This document shows, one piece after another, positions 29,751 to 43,302 of a stretch of 64,000 nt of DNA (its first letter is position 1; each line of letters starts with the position of its first letter). The notes under the pieces were generated by a model. It ran no database searches and had not been told where the DNA came from. It was given only the letters and a program-made list of their open reading frames with translations. Source of the DNA: Cylicocyclus nassatus (taxonomy: Eukaryota > Nematoda > Chromadorea > Rhabditida > Strongylidae). The stretch is taken from the NCBI GenBank assembly GCA_958299035.1, contig CATQJL010000223.1:986359-1050358 (forward strand), written 5' to 3'. A program made the position numbers and the translations under genes.

Positions 29751-30691
29751 AGGGAAGGATACTTGCTCGAAGTGGCGTTCCCATATGAGACGTGTACCAT
29801 CTTATAGAGCATGAAACGCTGATTCCAACTCTGCTTTCTGTATCTGCAAAGCGCTACTGGGAAGGAAGTTATGCGAATTTTTTAGAGTAAAAATTCGTTG
29901 ATTTGGCTAACAAGGGAAGTCACTTAACTTAGGTCGGGCTTTTGAAATGAGACGCATATATTTAGAATCAGCTCGGAACGCTGATTCCAAATATGTCATC
30001 CTTAGCTGCGAAGCATTTCTCTGAAGCGAGTTATGAGCTTTTTTTTTATTATGTGTCATTGACATACAACTGAATATGGAAAGAAAGTCTTTAGATGAAA
30101 ATCTGCCCAGAAAGTGGTGGAAAATCAAAATAACATTAAATTGAGTCATTTAGCTTCAATAGGGTATAATATGCATTTGAACCACTACCTAGATGATGAT
30201 ACCGTAGCATGCCTAAGTCGGTCAACACGCAAAATTTGCTCAGAAAAAAGCTCATAACTCGCTGCAGAGGAACGCTTCGCAGCTAAGGAAAGCAGATTTG
30301 AAATCAGCGATTCAAGCTGATTCCAACCAAATGTGTATCATCTCAAAAGCCCGACCTAAGTTAAGTGACTTCCCTTGTAAGATAGAAATAGGTGTTGAGG
30401 TCTTACGGCATTTGAAAGGAGTAATGACTGACGTGCGTTTATTGAATCGAAGGTCTTTACTCCTTAAAATGCCCTGGTAGTAATCATGACCCCATTTCAG
30501 CTCACGGACAAAGGTTTTGAATGATTTTGTCGTAGCGGCGCTTTCAAATATTTGCACTAATAAATTCCCATAACTCCCTTTCAAGAAGCGCTTTGCAGAT
30601 AGCGGAAGCAGATTTGAAATCAGCATTCCTTGCTCTATAAAACAGCCTAAATTTTGTATGGAAACGCCACTTCGACCAAGTATCCATCCCT
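29751..30691. mobile_element. Foldback element family F, copy 2 (about 940 bp)
   Basis: Inverted ends AGGGAAGGATACTTG and AGGGATGGATACTTG, each leading into TCGAAGTGGCGTT. The inner arms 29903-29950 and 30340-30386 share AAGGGAAGTCACTTAACTTA followed by GGTCGGGC. No convincing target duplication. Confidence 0.6.
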
Positions 30692-31009
30692 GGTCAGTGT
30701 TTGTTGCTCTTCTATAGCTTTTAACACATTGACGACGTGTCCCACATGGTGGGTCATGCAATGGCTGCCACATGGGACAATGTGACCCACATGGTGGGTC
30801 ACGGCTCAGATTTCTTTGAAATGATTAAAGTTATCGGGTGCATTCGTTACATGAGGTCTTTTAAGCTCTAACCTTGAAGAATACCTTGGCGTTTCTTGAC
30901 AGCTTTTTAGAATCTGTGTGGGTATAGTATAGATGACGAACTGCGTGATTTTAGCTAGAAATCTTCGACTTTTTCGTGAAAGGCATTGTCCCACAAGGCA
31001 GACATGTCA
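30692..31009. other. Featureless DNA with short CCCACATGGTGGG palindromes
   Basis: Near-palindromes around CCCACATGGTGGG occur at about 30740-30755 and 30785-30803. Nothing else recognised. Confidence 0.35.
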
Positions 31010-31228
31010 AGTCCAGGAGGTGCACTCTCCTGACTTGAATCCTTTACCCTGATTGTCTTACTTTATATGAACATATCATTTATGACTAGAATCTTTATTA
31101 TATATATGTAAGGTAAAAAGAGGGGAAGGGAAGCCGCCGGTCACCCAGCTCATCTGGAGTTGCTGGGCACCGCCCAGTTGGCGTGGGGACTGTCGGGCCA
31201 TCTAATTAGTCTGCGTCTCGACATGTCC
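31010..31228 (+). repeat. Dispersed repeat E, copy 1
   Basis: Begins with hairpin AAGTCCAGGAGgtgcaCTCCTGACTT and ends TTAGTCTGCGTCTC. Near-identical to 36101-36362. GACATGTC occurs directly before and after, a possible 8-bp target duplication, though the word is itself palindromic. Confidence 0.6.
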
Positions 31229-31960
31229 ATTCCATAGCAAAGTTCGTCCCGAGCTTTCATCTTTGACCATGGCTTGGGAGTAGTAAACCATTGCCGTCAT
31301 TGAATCGCCCATTACCATTTGTTTCATCATTGCTTCGTTTGGAGGCAAGAGGGTGTTGTTGATACCATTATCGTCATCAGAACTGCCCATGTACCATTTA
31401 GTCGTTGCCTTGGTCGAGAGCATGCTGTTGTTGATCGCTTCGTTGCTTCGTTGCTTGACTGCTCTTCATAAGTGGACAAGGGAAAAGGGCTCATAAGAAA
31501 CGCACGACTTGCACGCTTTGTCAAAAGAAAGAGCTCGTCTCGAGCTGAGGACTAAGCGGAGCAAAATAAGCTTGGAAATCCTATCTATCAAATTGGTGTG
31601 CAGGTGAGACTTCCGCGATAGTTCGGAGAGGCGGATGAATGCAGTAATGACGATATCAATAATTTGTGAATGGGTGGGCTCTATCCGAGCTGAAAGAAGA
31701 GTTTTTACTATGCTTGGGATGACGATGAAACAATATGGTAGAAGCGGCATAGCTTAATAAGTCGGATTGGAATATGTATGAAGGTTTTGATGAGTGGCGA
31801 TGGGGTTGTCTTGATTGAAAAAATACATGTACATAAAATATGCAGATAACCATTTGAAATGCAAAAAATGCTAATGTGACAGAACGTTCAAAATTTTGAC
31901 GTTTTGAAGATTCATCGTTACAGCACTCAGAAGAAAGACCAAGGGCAACAAAAACATGCA
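31229..31960. other. No recognisable feature
   Basis: Only short overlapping ORFs of low complexity on the minus strand; none shows a known motif. Confidence 0.3.
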
Positions 31961-31963
31961 ATC

Positions 31964-32634
31964 TTCAGGAGTGGTAGTAATTTGGTCGAAACCAACATAT
32001 GATGTGATAGTTCAGTCATGGTTACATCGTGGTAAGCATGATCATCTTTTCACGGCCACTCAGTTCAATCGGTCATACAAAATCATGAAACAAGCAAGTA
32101 ACTAGCAGAAAACCATAACTGTTTCATGCTTGTTTCATTCTAAACCAAACTATGAGTTAAACAGCAGGTTAACACATTGTTCCCTTATCAGATAGAGTAA
32201 TGAAAACAGCACTTCATTTCATGAGACGCAGACGTGAAACCACCACATCATAGTTTAAAATGAAAAGGTACCCCCAACCACTTTTTTGTTTCAAACAATG
32301 ATGTGTTGGTTTTGCAAGTTAAGAAGAGTGAGGGAGATCATTCTGCAACTTACTATGAGAAAGCTTACTTGTTTACAGCTTAGATAAGGTTATAGGAAGG
32401 TGCAAGGCTGGAGACCGAACTGCAAATTTGGTAAAGTGCAATGATTGCCGACAAGCATGAGAATGGTTGGAGTTTCGATCTTCTCCAATGACTTTGCTTT
32501 GCAAGATAGCATTTCGAGGTTTCATTGGTTAATTCGTGGTTTCGTTGGGAAAATGATGTGAAGCTGCTGGTTAGCTGGTGTCATGAAAACACAGTTAACA
32601 TGATGGTTTCGACCAAATTACCACCACTCCTGAA
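31964..32634. mobile_element. Inverted-repeat element, about 670 bp
   Basis: Ends TTCAGGAGTGGTAGTAATTT plus GGTCGAAACC (left) and the inverse with one or two changes (right). A CAGG-type start suggests hAT, but flanking 8-mers do not match. Inside, GAAACAAGC / GCTTGTTTC form a smaller inverted pair. Confidence 0.5.
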
Positions 32635-33857
32635 ACTATCATGTGGGCAACTCAAGAGGAAGCACTTCCCTAACGTTGCCCAAAAGGGCGTGAGAAACTT
32701 TCGAATGACTGAAAGGCTTCTCCGACTCGCCTATCGGAGAAGTCTTTCTTGTTATAGCGCAGACGCTTGCGGCAAACTTACTCTGCCAGTAGCCGCTGCA
32801 TAGGTGAATTGAAATTAATGTGAGTTTGCTACTGGCACTCGAAACATCCAGCTTTTTTTTCTCAGACGCTCTGAACATTTGATAGCAGAATGAGACGTAG
32901 TTGAAGCCGCAATACAATGGTGAACACAGTTGTAATGGGGCATATGCATAGTTTTTGTATTTTTACAAAGTCTGAACATGTGGTAGATGAAACTCGATTA
33001 GAAAAATCGTCTATAATACTATAGTGAAAACGTGACATGGGAGCAATGGCGACATGCAGAAGAATAAAACTGGGTTTTCATGGAGCGGTTATTCGAGAGT
33101 ATCAAGTAGGAAACAAAACAATCTTAATTCCTCTGCATTATTCCTTCTTCGGGTATTCGCATTTTGTTTCTTAGCTTCGCTTTCGCGTATCTAAAACTGT
33201 CGCGAGCGTATTAGTCGCGCGAGCTCAGACTCATACGTCCTTTGTCTTGCATGCTCTTTTTTTTGCGAGTATGCTTTCATTCTTGAGATGAACAGTTGAG
33301 AAAAGTTTTTTTTGCACATGGATGAGCGAAGGTTGGAATTCATTTTTGCAAGAGGCTGACTTAAATACAAAGTAAACCTATGAGTAGCCATTTTGCCACT
33401 TTTTTTGAAGGCTATGCTGAATGGTCTTGGATTAGTGGGAAGTAAGTAGTTTCAATTAAAGTAACGTTCGTTGCTTCATGCTTGCATAGCTTGAGGCAAA
33501 GATGAACCTGATTCCGCATGAATTCACATCAAAAAAGAAATCATGGAGAGCGAACAGAATGTAAAATTGTACCTTTTCTTGGCAATATCGTCTAGCTTCT
33601 TTGACAGTCTCTCATGGATGTGCGAGTAGAGTTGTAAGAAAGTTTTCCAGACTTTTTTTGGTCCTTGCCTCTGGCCCAAACATTCGTCGATGGGATACGA
33701 GGTTTAAAGGGCATTGCCGCTGCATGTGCCTATTTCTGGCGGCTAAATGTCACTCGTTCTTGAGTGATAAGCCATTGAAAACAAGGGACTGGGAGCGTAG
33801 CCTTTGGAAGTAACCGCGAGCTATTAGATATAGCCCGTAGATTTTCCTCAGGCAATC
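32635..33857. other. No recognisable feature
   Basis: AT-rich; a few ORFs under 75 codons on both strands without motifs or splice context. Confidence 0.3.
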
Positions 33858-35118
33858 ATAGTAAACAGGGCCCGGCACGAGGTCGGCAAATGACAAGCTG
33901 GAAATCGTCCTGGGGCCAAAAAGCAAAGGGGAAATCGTTTTTGCGGGGTCCGGGGCAGACCCCGGAAAAAAATTGGTAGTTCATGCTCGCTACTTATCTT
34001 GACATGTTATGTGCCTCAACAGGCGAACACTGGAGTTCGCGCGCGTCAAACCGCGCCGTCGCTAAGTGCCGCACGCTCGACGTTGCCCAAGCGATGCTAT
34101 TTGTAACTGCATACATGAATAGTTCTCAATGTGTGTGTAACGATATGGCACCAAATTTTGTGTGCGAACGGACAGAGGCTAGTGGAAACATAGTATGAAA
34201 AATTATGAAAAACTTATGTGAACGGAACGAGTAATTAGCATTTTTTCCGAGAATTTCGCAAAACTGGTAAATGAAATTGTGAATTTAAACGGCTCGTTTT
34301 GAAAGCGCAGATGAACGATATAGTATGAAACTTGGTAAGTACATACACACGGGCTTGCAGGACTTAACTGAGGAGTTTCATTGAGAAATTATGTGACTGA
34401 AGGTTGTGGCAAACTTTTTTCTGGAAATTTTGCGCTACCAAAGAAATGGAAAAATGGCTCGTTTGCAACGCAGAGGTAACGAAATCGCGCGGGCTTCGGT
34501 GTGTATATGCGCAATAGGACTAAGTAATAAAGTATGAAATATTATGAAAAACTTATGTGAATGAAGAGTTTCCTTAACTTATTTCCAAATTAGGTCGGCA
34601 TTTGCCGACCTAATTCCCACCTGAGGTCGGCAAAACTCTCAATTCACATAATTTTCTCAAAATTTTTACATAAATCTGTTGTACACATAAAGTTTACTAC
34701 ATGGTGAAATTTTGGTTCCGAAACTCCTCCTCTTGTCCTTGTTGGAGCCCAAAATGGCATCAGCAGCCCAGCTTTCTAAGATAGAAAGCGCGCCCCAGTC
34801 AATCGATACGCGCGGGAACGGCGTCTCTCATTCCTATGACTGCGTTTCTTTGATATTTTCTCATTCCCTAATCCTTTTTACTGCTTATTTTTCTTCCTGT
34901 TTCCTATCTTGGTACAGCATTTTGAGTAATATGAGGAATTTGAGCAATTTGGGCGCTTTTGAGCGCTTTTAGGATAAGTGTGGCCGGTAATCTCGTCGCA
35001 CAAGCACAAAAAGTCATTTTTGGGCTCAAGGGAGTATTCGTAAAACTTACTGGGATCAAACGGGTATTCGTTTTGGAAAACCCCGTTTGCCCACCTTGTG
35101 CCGGGCCCTGATAGTAAA
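33858..35118. mobile_element. Non-autonomous hAT-type element, intact ends
   Basis: Element 33866-35110 with ends CAGGGCCCGGCAC, flanked by exact 8-bp duplications ATAGTAAA (33858-33865, 35111-35118). Same family as the split element at 3157-17138. No transposase frame. It contains two direct AAAACTTATGTGAA-type blocks near 34206 and 34548. Confidence 0.85.
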
Positions 35119-35189
35119 CAACCATGAAATTCTCCCTAGGCAAAATTGGACTCACATTCTTTGTACTAGTGAGACCCTGATTTTGAATT

Positions 35190-35455
35190 TGGTGAGGCGC
35201 ACAGTGGTCTTTCCACTAGTGAGAAATTGAAAAAAATGGGCTCATAGTGGTCTTTCCACTAGTGAGCGGGAAAAAGATACATTCACAGTGGTCTTTCCAC
35301 TAAAGAAGTCATAAAAAACAAAAAGCATTCTCACAGTGGTCACTAGTTTCCACTAGTGAGAATTATGAAAATCAAAAGTGTTCTCACAGTGGTCTTTCCA
35401 CTAGTGAGAATCAGGAATCAAAAGTAGGTCACAGTGGTCTTTCCGCTAGTGAAAC
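35190..35455 (+). repeat. Array of six hairpin repeats with unrelated spacers
   Basis: Six copies of CACAGTGGTCTTTCCACTAG followed by TGAG, separated by 20-35 bp of dissimilar A-rich sequence. Each forms a hairpin (CTCACAGTGG / CCACTAGTGAG). The fourth copy has an inserted duplicate CACTAGT; the third and sixth have substitutions in the stem. Spacing is about 45 bp. Confidence 0.75.
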
Positions 35456-35598
35456 CTTATATCTATATAGTTACAGTGCCGGCTGTGGCGATGGAGTCAT
35501 TGAGTTCTTGTATGAGAGCATTATTTAGAATTAAAAGGATGTTGAAAGAAAAATGGGAATTGAGACGAAGAAAGGCAGAAGAGAGCCCTAAAAATAGT

Positions 35599-35775
35599 TC
35601 ACGGCTCGCGGAATCACGGCTCCGGGATATCACGGCTCTAGGAAATCACGGCTCGCGGAATTCACGGTTCGCGGAAACTCAATCTAGAGAGTTGAACTCG
35701 ATCCAAAAAGAGTGAGTCGAAAATTCACGGTTCGCTTTTCACGGCTCGGGAGATCACGGCTCGCGGAATTAAGCA
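35599..35775 (+). repeat. Short tandem array of TCACGGCTCGCGGAA units
   Basis: About eight units of 15-18 bp with variation, interrupted near 35680-35725. A looser relative (CGCGGAATTTCGCGG-like) occurs at 52540-52625. Confidence 0.7.
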
Positions 35776-36100
35776 AGAGAAAAAAAGATAAAATATTATT
35801 AGATAGAAAATAAATAGAAAACATTATATTCCGCTAAGAATAGCAAACCAATACAAAACTCAGACTCATCGCCTGACTCAAAAAAGTAAGCAGAAAATGA
35901 GAAAATATAAGAATGAAGAAAAACTACGTAGATACGTAGGAGATAAGGGCTGGTGCCGGCGGTGGGAGTTTTGCAAAAGATTTGGCCAAAATCTATGCTG
36001 ATTTAGATCAAAAATTGTTAATTCAGACAAATGCTCAAAAAAATGATTGATTCAGAAAAAATGTGAGTCATACAAAGGAAACAACCAGGGACCTTCATGG

Positions 36101-36362
36101 CAAGTCCAGGAGGTGCACTCTCCTGACTTGAATCCTTCACCCTGATTGTCTTACTTTATATGAACATATCATTTATGACTTATCTTTAATATATGACTAT
36201 ACTATACTTTATGACTTAGAATCTTTATTAGATATATATGTAAGGTGAAAAGAGGGGAAGGGAAGCCGCCGGTCACCCGGTTAGGCACAGCTCATCTGGA
36301 GTTGTTGGGCACCGCCCAGTTGGCGTGGGGACTGTCGGACCATCTAATTAGTCTGCGTCTCG
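36101..36362 (+). repeat. Dispersed repeat E, copy 2
   Basis: Matches 31010-31228 along its length, with two extra segments (near 36180-36215 and 36281-36291). Same AAGTCCAGGAG hairpin start and GCGTCTC end. No flanking duplication was found. Confidence 0.6.
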
Positions 36363-36795
36363 AGACAACTAAAAATGCGCGTCAACGTGTTAAATTTGTT
36401 CCGAAGACGGATGGCCACTGGCATATAGGTAACATTCGCAAAATTTTATTTTCTTTTTAGGCAAGAACAGCTCCTGGCAAAAGCAAAACTAAGATTCAAT
36501 AGTGCAAAGCCTCTTCTATATTGTCTGCAACGAAGTGTTGTAAAATATTAACAGCATTTCTAGCAATAGCAATAATTGTAAATACTAAAAATTCTGGTTC
36601 TCAAGCTCTGCAAAAGTACTAGTTTGGTAATTTCCCATCTTACAAAAAATATAGCAGCCATTTCCAGTAGGTAAAGTGTATTTTGTAGAGGATGACCGCA
36701 GCATCACGTGGCATAAAATTGTAATCAGAACCATCAGTATCTTTGTAATTGCAGTACTGCAAAGTTAGGCTCCCAGACTTTTGACGCACCCTGTA

Positions 36796-38814
36796 GAATG
36801 ATGTGTGCCGTAAATATAATAGCTCGAAGTTTCGCAAAACAGAATAACTTGAAAAAGAGTCAGAATTACATCAGCCATTGATATGCTGTTTTAAAGAGGT
36901 GTAAACCCGGACCACATTGGCATTAGTGGATCTAGCCGCTACCAAGTTTGAAATTCTCGCGCAAATCAAAGTCAATAATTACCTACGCAGATTCATTCTG
37001 CGGCTATGGAAGGCAATCTTGAAATAGCTTTCAGATATTGTGGCGACATTTATTTTCCCCTCCAAGATTTGTCATGCTATCATGTCGATGAAGAGTCGTA
37101 CGGCAAACGATCTTTGAAAGCTCACCAGCCCCTCCCTCCCATTTTCGTTGTTGGCTTCATTTGTGGGCTTCTGAAGTGCTTCTCAGGACTTAGATTATGA
37201 ATTGGCAGGTGGGTTTGGGTTTCTATGCACTTAGAGGGCTGCCTAACACCACCAAAGTAATTGGGGGTACATTTTGCTGAGCAACTGCCTTTCAACGCGT
37301 AGTTGCAAAGCACCTCCCCCTCCCCCTTCCCCCCCCCCGAACGATTTCCATCTGGCCATTTGTCAATGTCGTCGAATCTCTCGGACTTTGTTCTAGGGCC
37401 GCTTCTAAGCATGCTCGTCAAAAATCATTGCTGAACATCAGCAAGATCATTCAATCCGCAATTTCACCTTCTCACTCTCTTCTCCCGTATTTTTTTCTTT
37501 TTCTACTGCAAAAAATTGAGTATTTCTCAGCTTATTTGTGTCATATAAGATGATTCACTGCTAGGTGCTTGTCATCGGTTGCAGAATTATAGCATTGAAA
37601 TTGGCCATTTTCGATTGATGAAGACGTGCGAATCTGATTCCTTCCTCAACACGTCATTCTGTTGAAAATTTCATGTTTCTTTCCCTTCCCTTCCCCAAGT
37701 TCCGCGCTTAATTGTCATACTAAATATGGAATTTTTAAGCTGTCGAGCATCTTTGCATAATTGCGATGGCTTCGATTCTGTGCTATGACCACGACAACGA
37801 TGATCGGAAACATTCGCATTGATTTCTCAGCTCTGCCAAAGTTCAGCATGTATTCTGGCTCTTTCAAGACTTATCATACTCTGGAATGATTTCTCAGACC
37901 CTACCAAATCTTGATTTGGATCATGTACTTTCCAAGAATGAAATTACTTCTTTGCGTACGCTATAGTCTTCTCTCTTTCTGAGCAGCTTTATTCTTATTC
38001 AAACTTTTCGAATTCTCCCTTTTTATAAAAAGAAATGATCGCAAACAAGTTCTTTTTCCTTTTTGTTGGTTCATGTGTATATAGCTGGTTGCCGTTCATT
38101 TGTACAATGTCATTGCCCCTTCAACATACGTTCAAGTTGCAAAAGAAAGCCAAATTTATTTCTGAAACTAGGTCGCTTTTTTTCGAGTTGATCACTTTTG
38201 TGACTTTTGATGTAAATTATTTATTAACAGAATTTCGTAAGCCTGAGGCAAAACCATTCATATTATTCAAAAATTCTGATTCATTATGTGTGTATTACTG
38301 GCGCTCGGTGAATAATAACTGGAAGCGAAATCCGCATAGAGATAGGTGAGGCTGGACTAAATCAAAAAATTTTCACTCAGTCTTCTGAATATTTATCAAA
38401 ATCGTGAAATTTGTTGATTCGTGCAAAGTATTTGATTTGCGTAAAGTTAAATATTTGATTTTCATAATTTCAGCTGCCTACGGAGTAAGTTAAGAAACGA
38501 CTCATGCCACGCCTACTAAGTCTTCTTCAGATGATTTTGGTCTCTCCGCTTGGGCTTTCTTTTTTAACAGTGTCAGAAATAATCGGCTGAATGAATAGCA
38601 CTAAGACAAGTGGCAGTCCCATTTTTTTGAGAGAGGAGCCTAGGGCATTTTCGATTGGATAGGGGTGCCTTTAGCCAATTTTACAACAAAAAAAAATTCT
38701 GGATTCTTGTCAGATTTTTGATAAGCTTGACCAAAGTGAGTAAAAGGGCGTGGCTGCGGTTAAACTCTTGGAGTCGTGCCCAAAGCTATTGCGCCTTTAT
38801 CATGCAGCGGCCTA
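36796..38814. other. Mostly featureless; one tiny RTE relic
   Basis: 37066-37105 (ATGTCGATGAAGAGTCGTAC) resembles the segment before the RT domain in the decayed LINE at 25995-26035. The rest is AT-rich with short ORFs only; 38035-38349 is open for 104 codons but shows no motif. Confidence 0.3.
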
Positions 38815-39079
38815 TAGTCCGTCTCTCTGTCTGGCTGTCTGTGTTACGTATGTTCCGATTAGAAATTTTTGATTCTGACCCGATCCTCCCGAACTTGGCC
38901 ACATACACTTCAGGGTGGGCGGGTGTCGTAGCTTTTCGTCATTGATCGATATCGATTTTATCGATCTTTTTTGCAAAGTTTCACCTGCGAGGCTGGGAGT
39001 TGGCATAGGGGAGTAAGTGAGCATGCTGATAGCGAAAATATTGTTGACAGGGTCGGGCGGAGCCGGGTTTGTCAGCTAG
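38815..39079 (+). mobile_element. Helitron family H2, copy 1 (5'-damaged)
   Basis: Ends GACAGGGTCGGGCGGAGCCG then GGTTTGTCAGCTAG, followed by T. It contains the GTCTGTCTGTCTG-type start region, the GGGTGGGCGGGTGTC block and one copy of the GAGCATGCTGAT internal unit. The 5' TC end is not recognisable. Confidence 0.6.
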
Positions 39080-40142
39080 TAGTGTATAAAATTGTTGTAG
39101 ATTTGTATAGAAAACAGTACGCATGGATTTTATATCAATGTGCACCAATTTCAAACCTCGTTCATTCTTGGGATGGGGGGGACAGGGTCCCCTCTCGCTT
39201 TTGCCGAAGAACTTCCGAGTAAACTCAGGGAAGCCGCGAGAGTTTCCCATCCCCTTGGAAGAAAATGAGATGCTATATAGATTTTCACATCGTGCCTGAG
39301 TGTTGATGTATGGAGATGACAGCGAAGATCGTTCACAATTGAGCGGCGAGCAGTGCGAGAGTGAGCGTGCGGGAGCGGTAGCGGAAAGACCTCGAAGAAA
39401 CGATCGAGTTGAACAAATACACGCGGCTCTTCACCTTACGTAAAGCACTGTGTGAGCGCGCTGACCCTCCCCTGCAGGAGACTTTGAGAGAGCATTCGCA
39501 TTGCAATGTGCGCGGGCGTGCACCAGTTCTCACCTACACTTTGCACACGTCTTTCGTCGTTTCTACCTTTGATGCTAGATTTTCGTCATGACCGTTTATT
39601 AATATCTTTCGATCTTTTGGAAAATTTGAGAAAATTTGTTAGCTACCTACAGCGCACAAGAATTCACGAATTTCGGGCGGTGCAAGCCCTTGAAACACCA
39701 TGATATTTGCGCATGCTATCAAAAAAAAGAGTTCAAAATCTATAATGTCTGTTAATCTTTACCTCTTCCCCTCCCATTATTTCTTTATCTTAGCTCACTA
39801 TTGCTATATATATACAAAAACACTTGAGCTGTACACGTACATGCTCCTTTCTGAAGGAAATTGATGAAAAATTAAGAACACAAGGAAAATTTCATGCGAA
39901 AGGATACAACAAGAATACAATTATGTTTGATATCTTCAAGTGCCTTAATAGACAATTGCATAATGTACAAATACTACAGAGAAGTAAAACAGTCAGCAAA
40001 TGCCCTTGGTGGAAATAGTAATATTGAGCGTTGAAGTGATACTTTGAAATTAAATCATCAGAATGATATCACTTGTCTAAGTTATTCACTTTATCACAAC
40101 TTACCGAGCTAAGTAGGAGTACGACTTATCTCAACTATTATA
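39080..40142. other. No confident gene
   Basis: Several ORFs of about 60 codons. 39824-40018 (KEIDEKLRTQGKFHAKGYN) has coding-like composition but no start context or known motif. Confidence 0.25.
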
Positions 40143-41466
<1,324 letters not shown>

Positions 41467-41593
41467 TTATAATACACCCAAAGATGGTTCATATAAGTTA
41501 TCTGTAATATTAAGTTCTTTATGCAGACACATATAAACTTTAGATTTCACTGCCTCAAAGGTAAGTTTGCATTTTACAACTATTTATTGAATA

Positions 41594-42476
41594 TTAGGTC
41601 GCTTCGAAAGTACTTTCCGATTTTCAGCCTGGATAAAAACACAGGCGACAAGCAGGCAAACATTTCAAATTTTGTTCGACGCAGCTTTTTCCTCTCTCAG
41701 CAGTTATATTAGTGTGCTGGTTACTCTCGTGGTCACAGAAATGGCCAGCGAAAATTAGAACCCATGGTTTTACCATGTCCAACTTTGGTCATTTTCCAAT
41801 TCTTTACCTCGAACGTTTTGTAAATCTACGAAAGTCTTCAATTTTGCGAACTCGCAAAATACACAGACGCTCCAAACATTAACATATCTTTTCAGAATTC
41901 GAAACTTTCAGAAATCATTATGAAAAACCACTGAGCGCTTAAAGCCTCGAAATATCAAATTTCGCATTTACGTGTGCAGCCTGGGGCAGGTTTAACATCA
42001 AGAAATTTTATGATTTAATTGCCAAAAATTTCACGAAATGGAAAGAAAAAAAAACGTCTTGCAAGAAGAGGGGAAAAACTGCATCGAACAGCACCCAAGT
42101 TGATTGCCGGTTGATGGTTCTGCGAGTTTTGGTTTGACCAAATATGTAATTTTGACATCAGAAAAATATTCCTAGTTATTTTGAGGAGCCAGCTGGAGAT
42201 GAGAAAAAAATTCATGGTGCTGCACTTTGTTTTTTCTATCCCGCTGTTATCTAACTCCTCTAAAAGTTCGATATAAAAACATATGAAAAACTACCAGACG
42301 TGGGCATGGTAAAGACTATGGATTCAGCAAGTATCTTGATAATACAAAAGCAAAGGGTAGCAAAGCACTACTGCTGGAAAGAGGAAGAAAAACTGAATAG
42401 GCCTGGGCTTGCTGATCTCTATCCCATGCATTTTTACGATTGATTGCAAAAACGAAAAGAACTTTGAACGACCTAA
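41594..42476. mobile_element. mariner-type foldback MITE, family M1 (883 bp)
   Basis: Ends TTAGGTCGCTTCGAAAGT and, inverted, TTAGGTCGTTCAAAGTTC, flanked by TA on both sides. Its centre (GAAATATCAAATTTCG, CCTGGGGC) matches the centre of 60690-61707, so the two are one family despite diverged arms. Confidence 0.7.
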
Positions 42477-42478
42477 TA

Positions 42479-42942
42479 TAAAGTTTTTTTTTCTTGCTGA
42501 GGAGCTTGTTAGATTCTTCCACCGCGTCTAAAGAAAGAAATGAAACGACAACTAGTAGTACATAACGTTTTCTTGTAACACTATAAAAATCCCTGTCGAG
42601 AACTTTTTTGTTCCTGAGCTAGGCAACTTGGCCCACATACATATTCAATAAACATTGGTTATAAACCTGATTGAGGTAATTGCAGTATAGATGGAATCCG
42701 CAGGCACATATCCCATGCAAAATGTGAGTCACGCGATTCGCGTGTAGAATATGTCATTTCTATGTTTTCGGCCTTCGGATCCGAAGCCACAGTTATCTAT
42801 ATGTGCAAATCAAGCAATGTGAAGTCTGACGATGTTATGCTTTTTACCGATAAAGCTAAAATTTCTTTTAGCTACTTCTTTTCGACTATTCTTTGCAAGT
42901 AACGACTCAAGAAACATTATGAGATCATCTTCCTTCTAAGAA
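42479..42942. other. No recognisable feature
   Basis: AT-rich spacer between two mobile elements. Confidence 0.3.
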
Positions 42943-42990
42943 TCTTATATATAAAGCTGAATGTCTGTTTGTCTGTCTGCATGTATGTCT

Positions 42991-43302
42991 GTCTGTATCA
43001 GTGGCGGTCCCAGGATTTCGGACTGGGGGGGGGGGGGCGGCAAAAAGAAATATCCAATGAAGGTGCGTGGCGTCAGCCACGCACTCCGAAAAATTTTTTG
43101 GGGTACTTCTCAAAATTTTTGCGGGCCCCCAACCCCTAAAATCTGGAAAAAGGGGGCGTGGCGTCAGCCACGCCCCCGAAAAATTTTTTTTACAAGGAAT
43201 TTGAATTTTTAAAAATTTTTAAAAACTATTTTAAGACCCATTCTCGGGGGGGGGCGCCACCCCCCCCCCCGCCCCCTCCCTCGGTCTGCCACTGGTCTGT
43301 AT
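42991..43302. mobile_element. hAT-type MITE (296 bp)
   Basis: Element 42999-43294 with ends CAGTGGCGG / TCTGCCACTG, flanked by GTCTGTAT at 42991-42998 and 43295-43302. It contains a G-run, a C-run, and duplicated CGTGGCGTCAGCCACGC palindromes. Confidence 0.8.

Larger units (their letters stand above)
29242..36793. repeat. Facing tc1/mariner-like termini 7.5 kb apart
   Basis: CAGGGTGCGTCAAAAGTCTG plus GGAGCC starts at 29242 and the exact inverse ends at 36793. Both are bordered by TA outside (29240-29241, 36794-36795). Interior sequence beyond 26 bp differs between the ends. Either a large composite element or two unrelated truncated copies. Confidence 0.4.

Noticed and set aside
35190..35455. 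CRISPR array
   Set aside because: Eukaryotic context, short degenerate repeats, irregular 20-35 bp spacers, no cas genes; treated as a stem-loop array.
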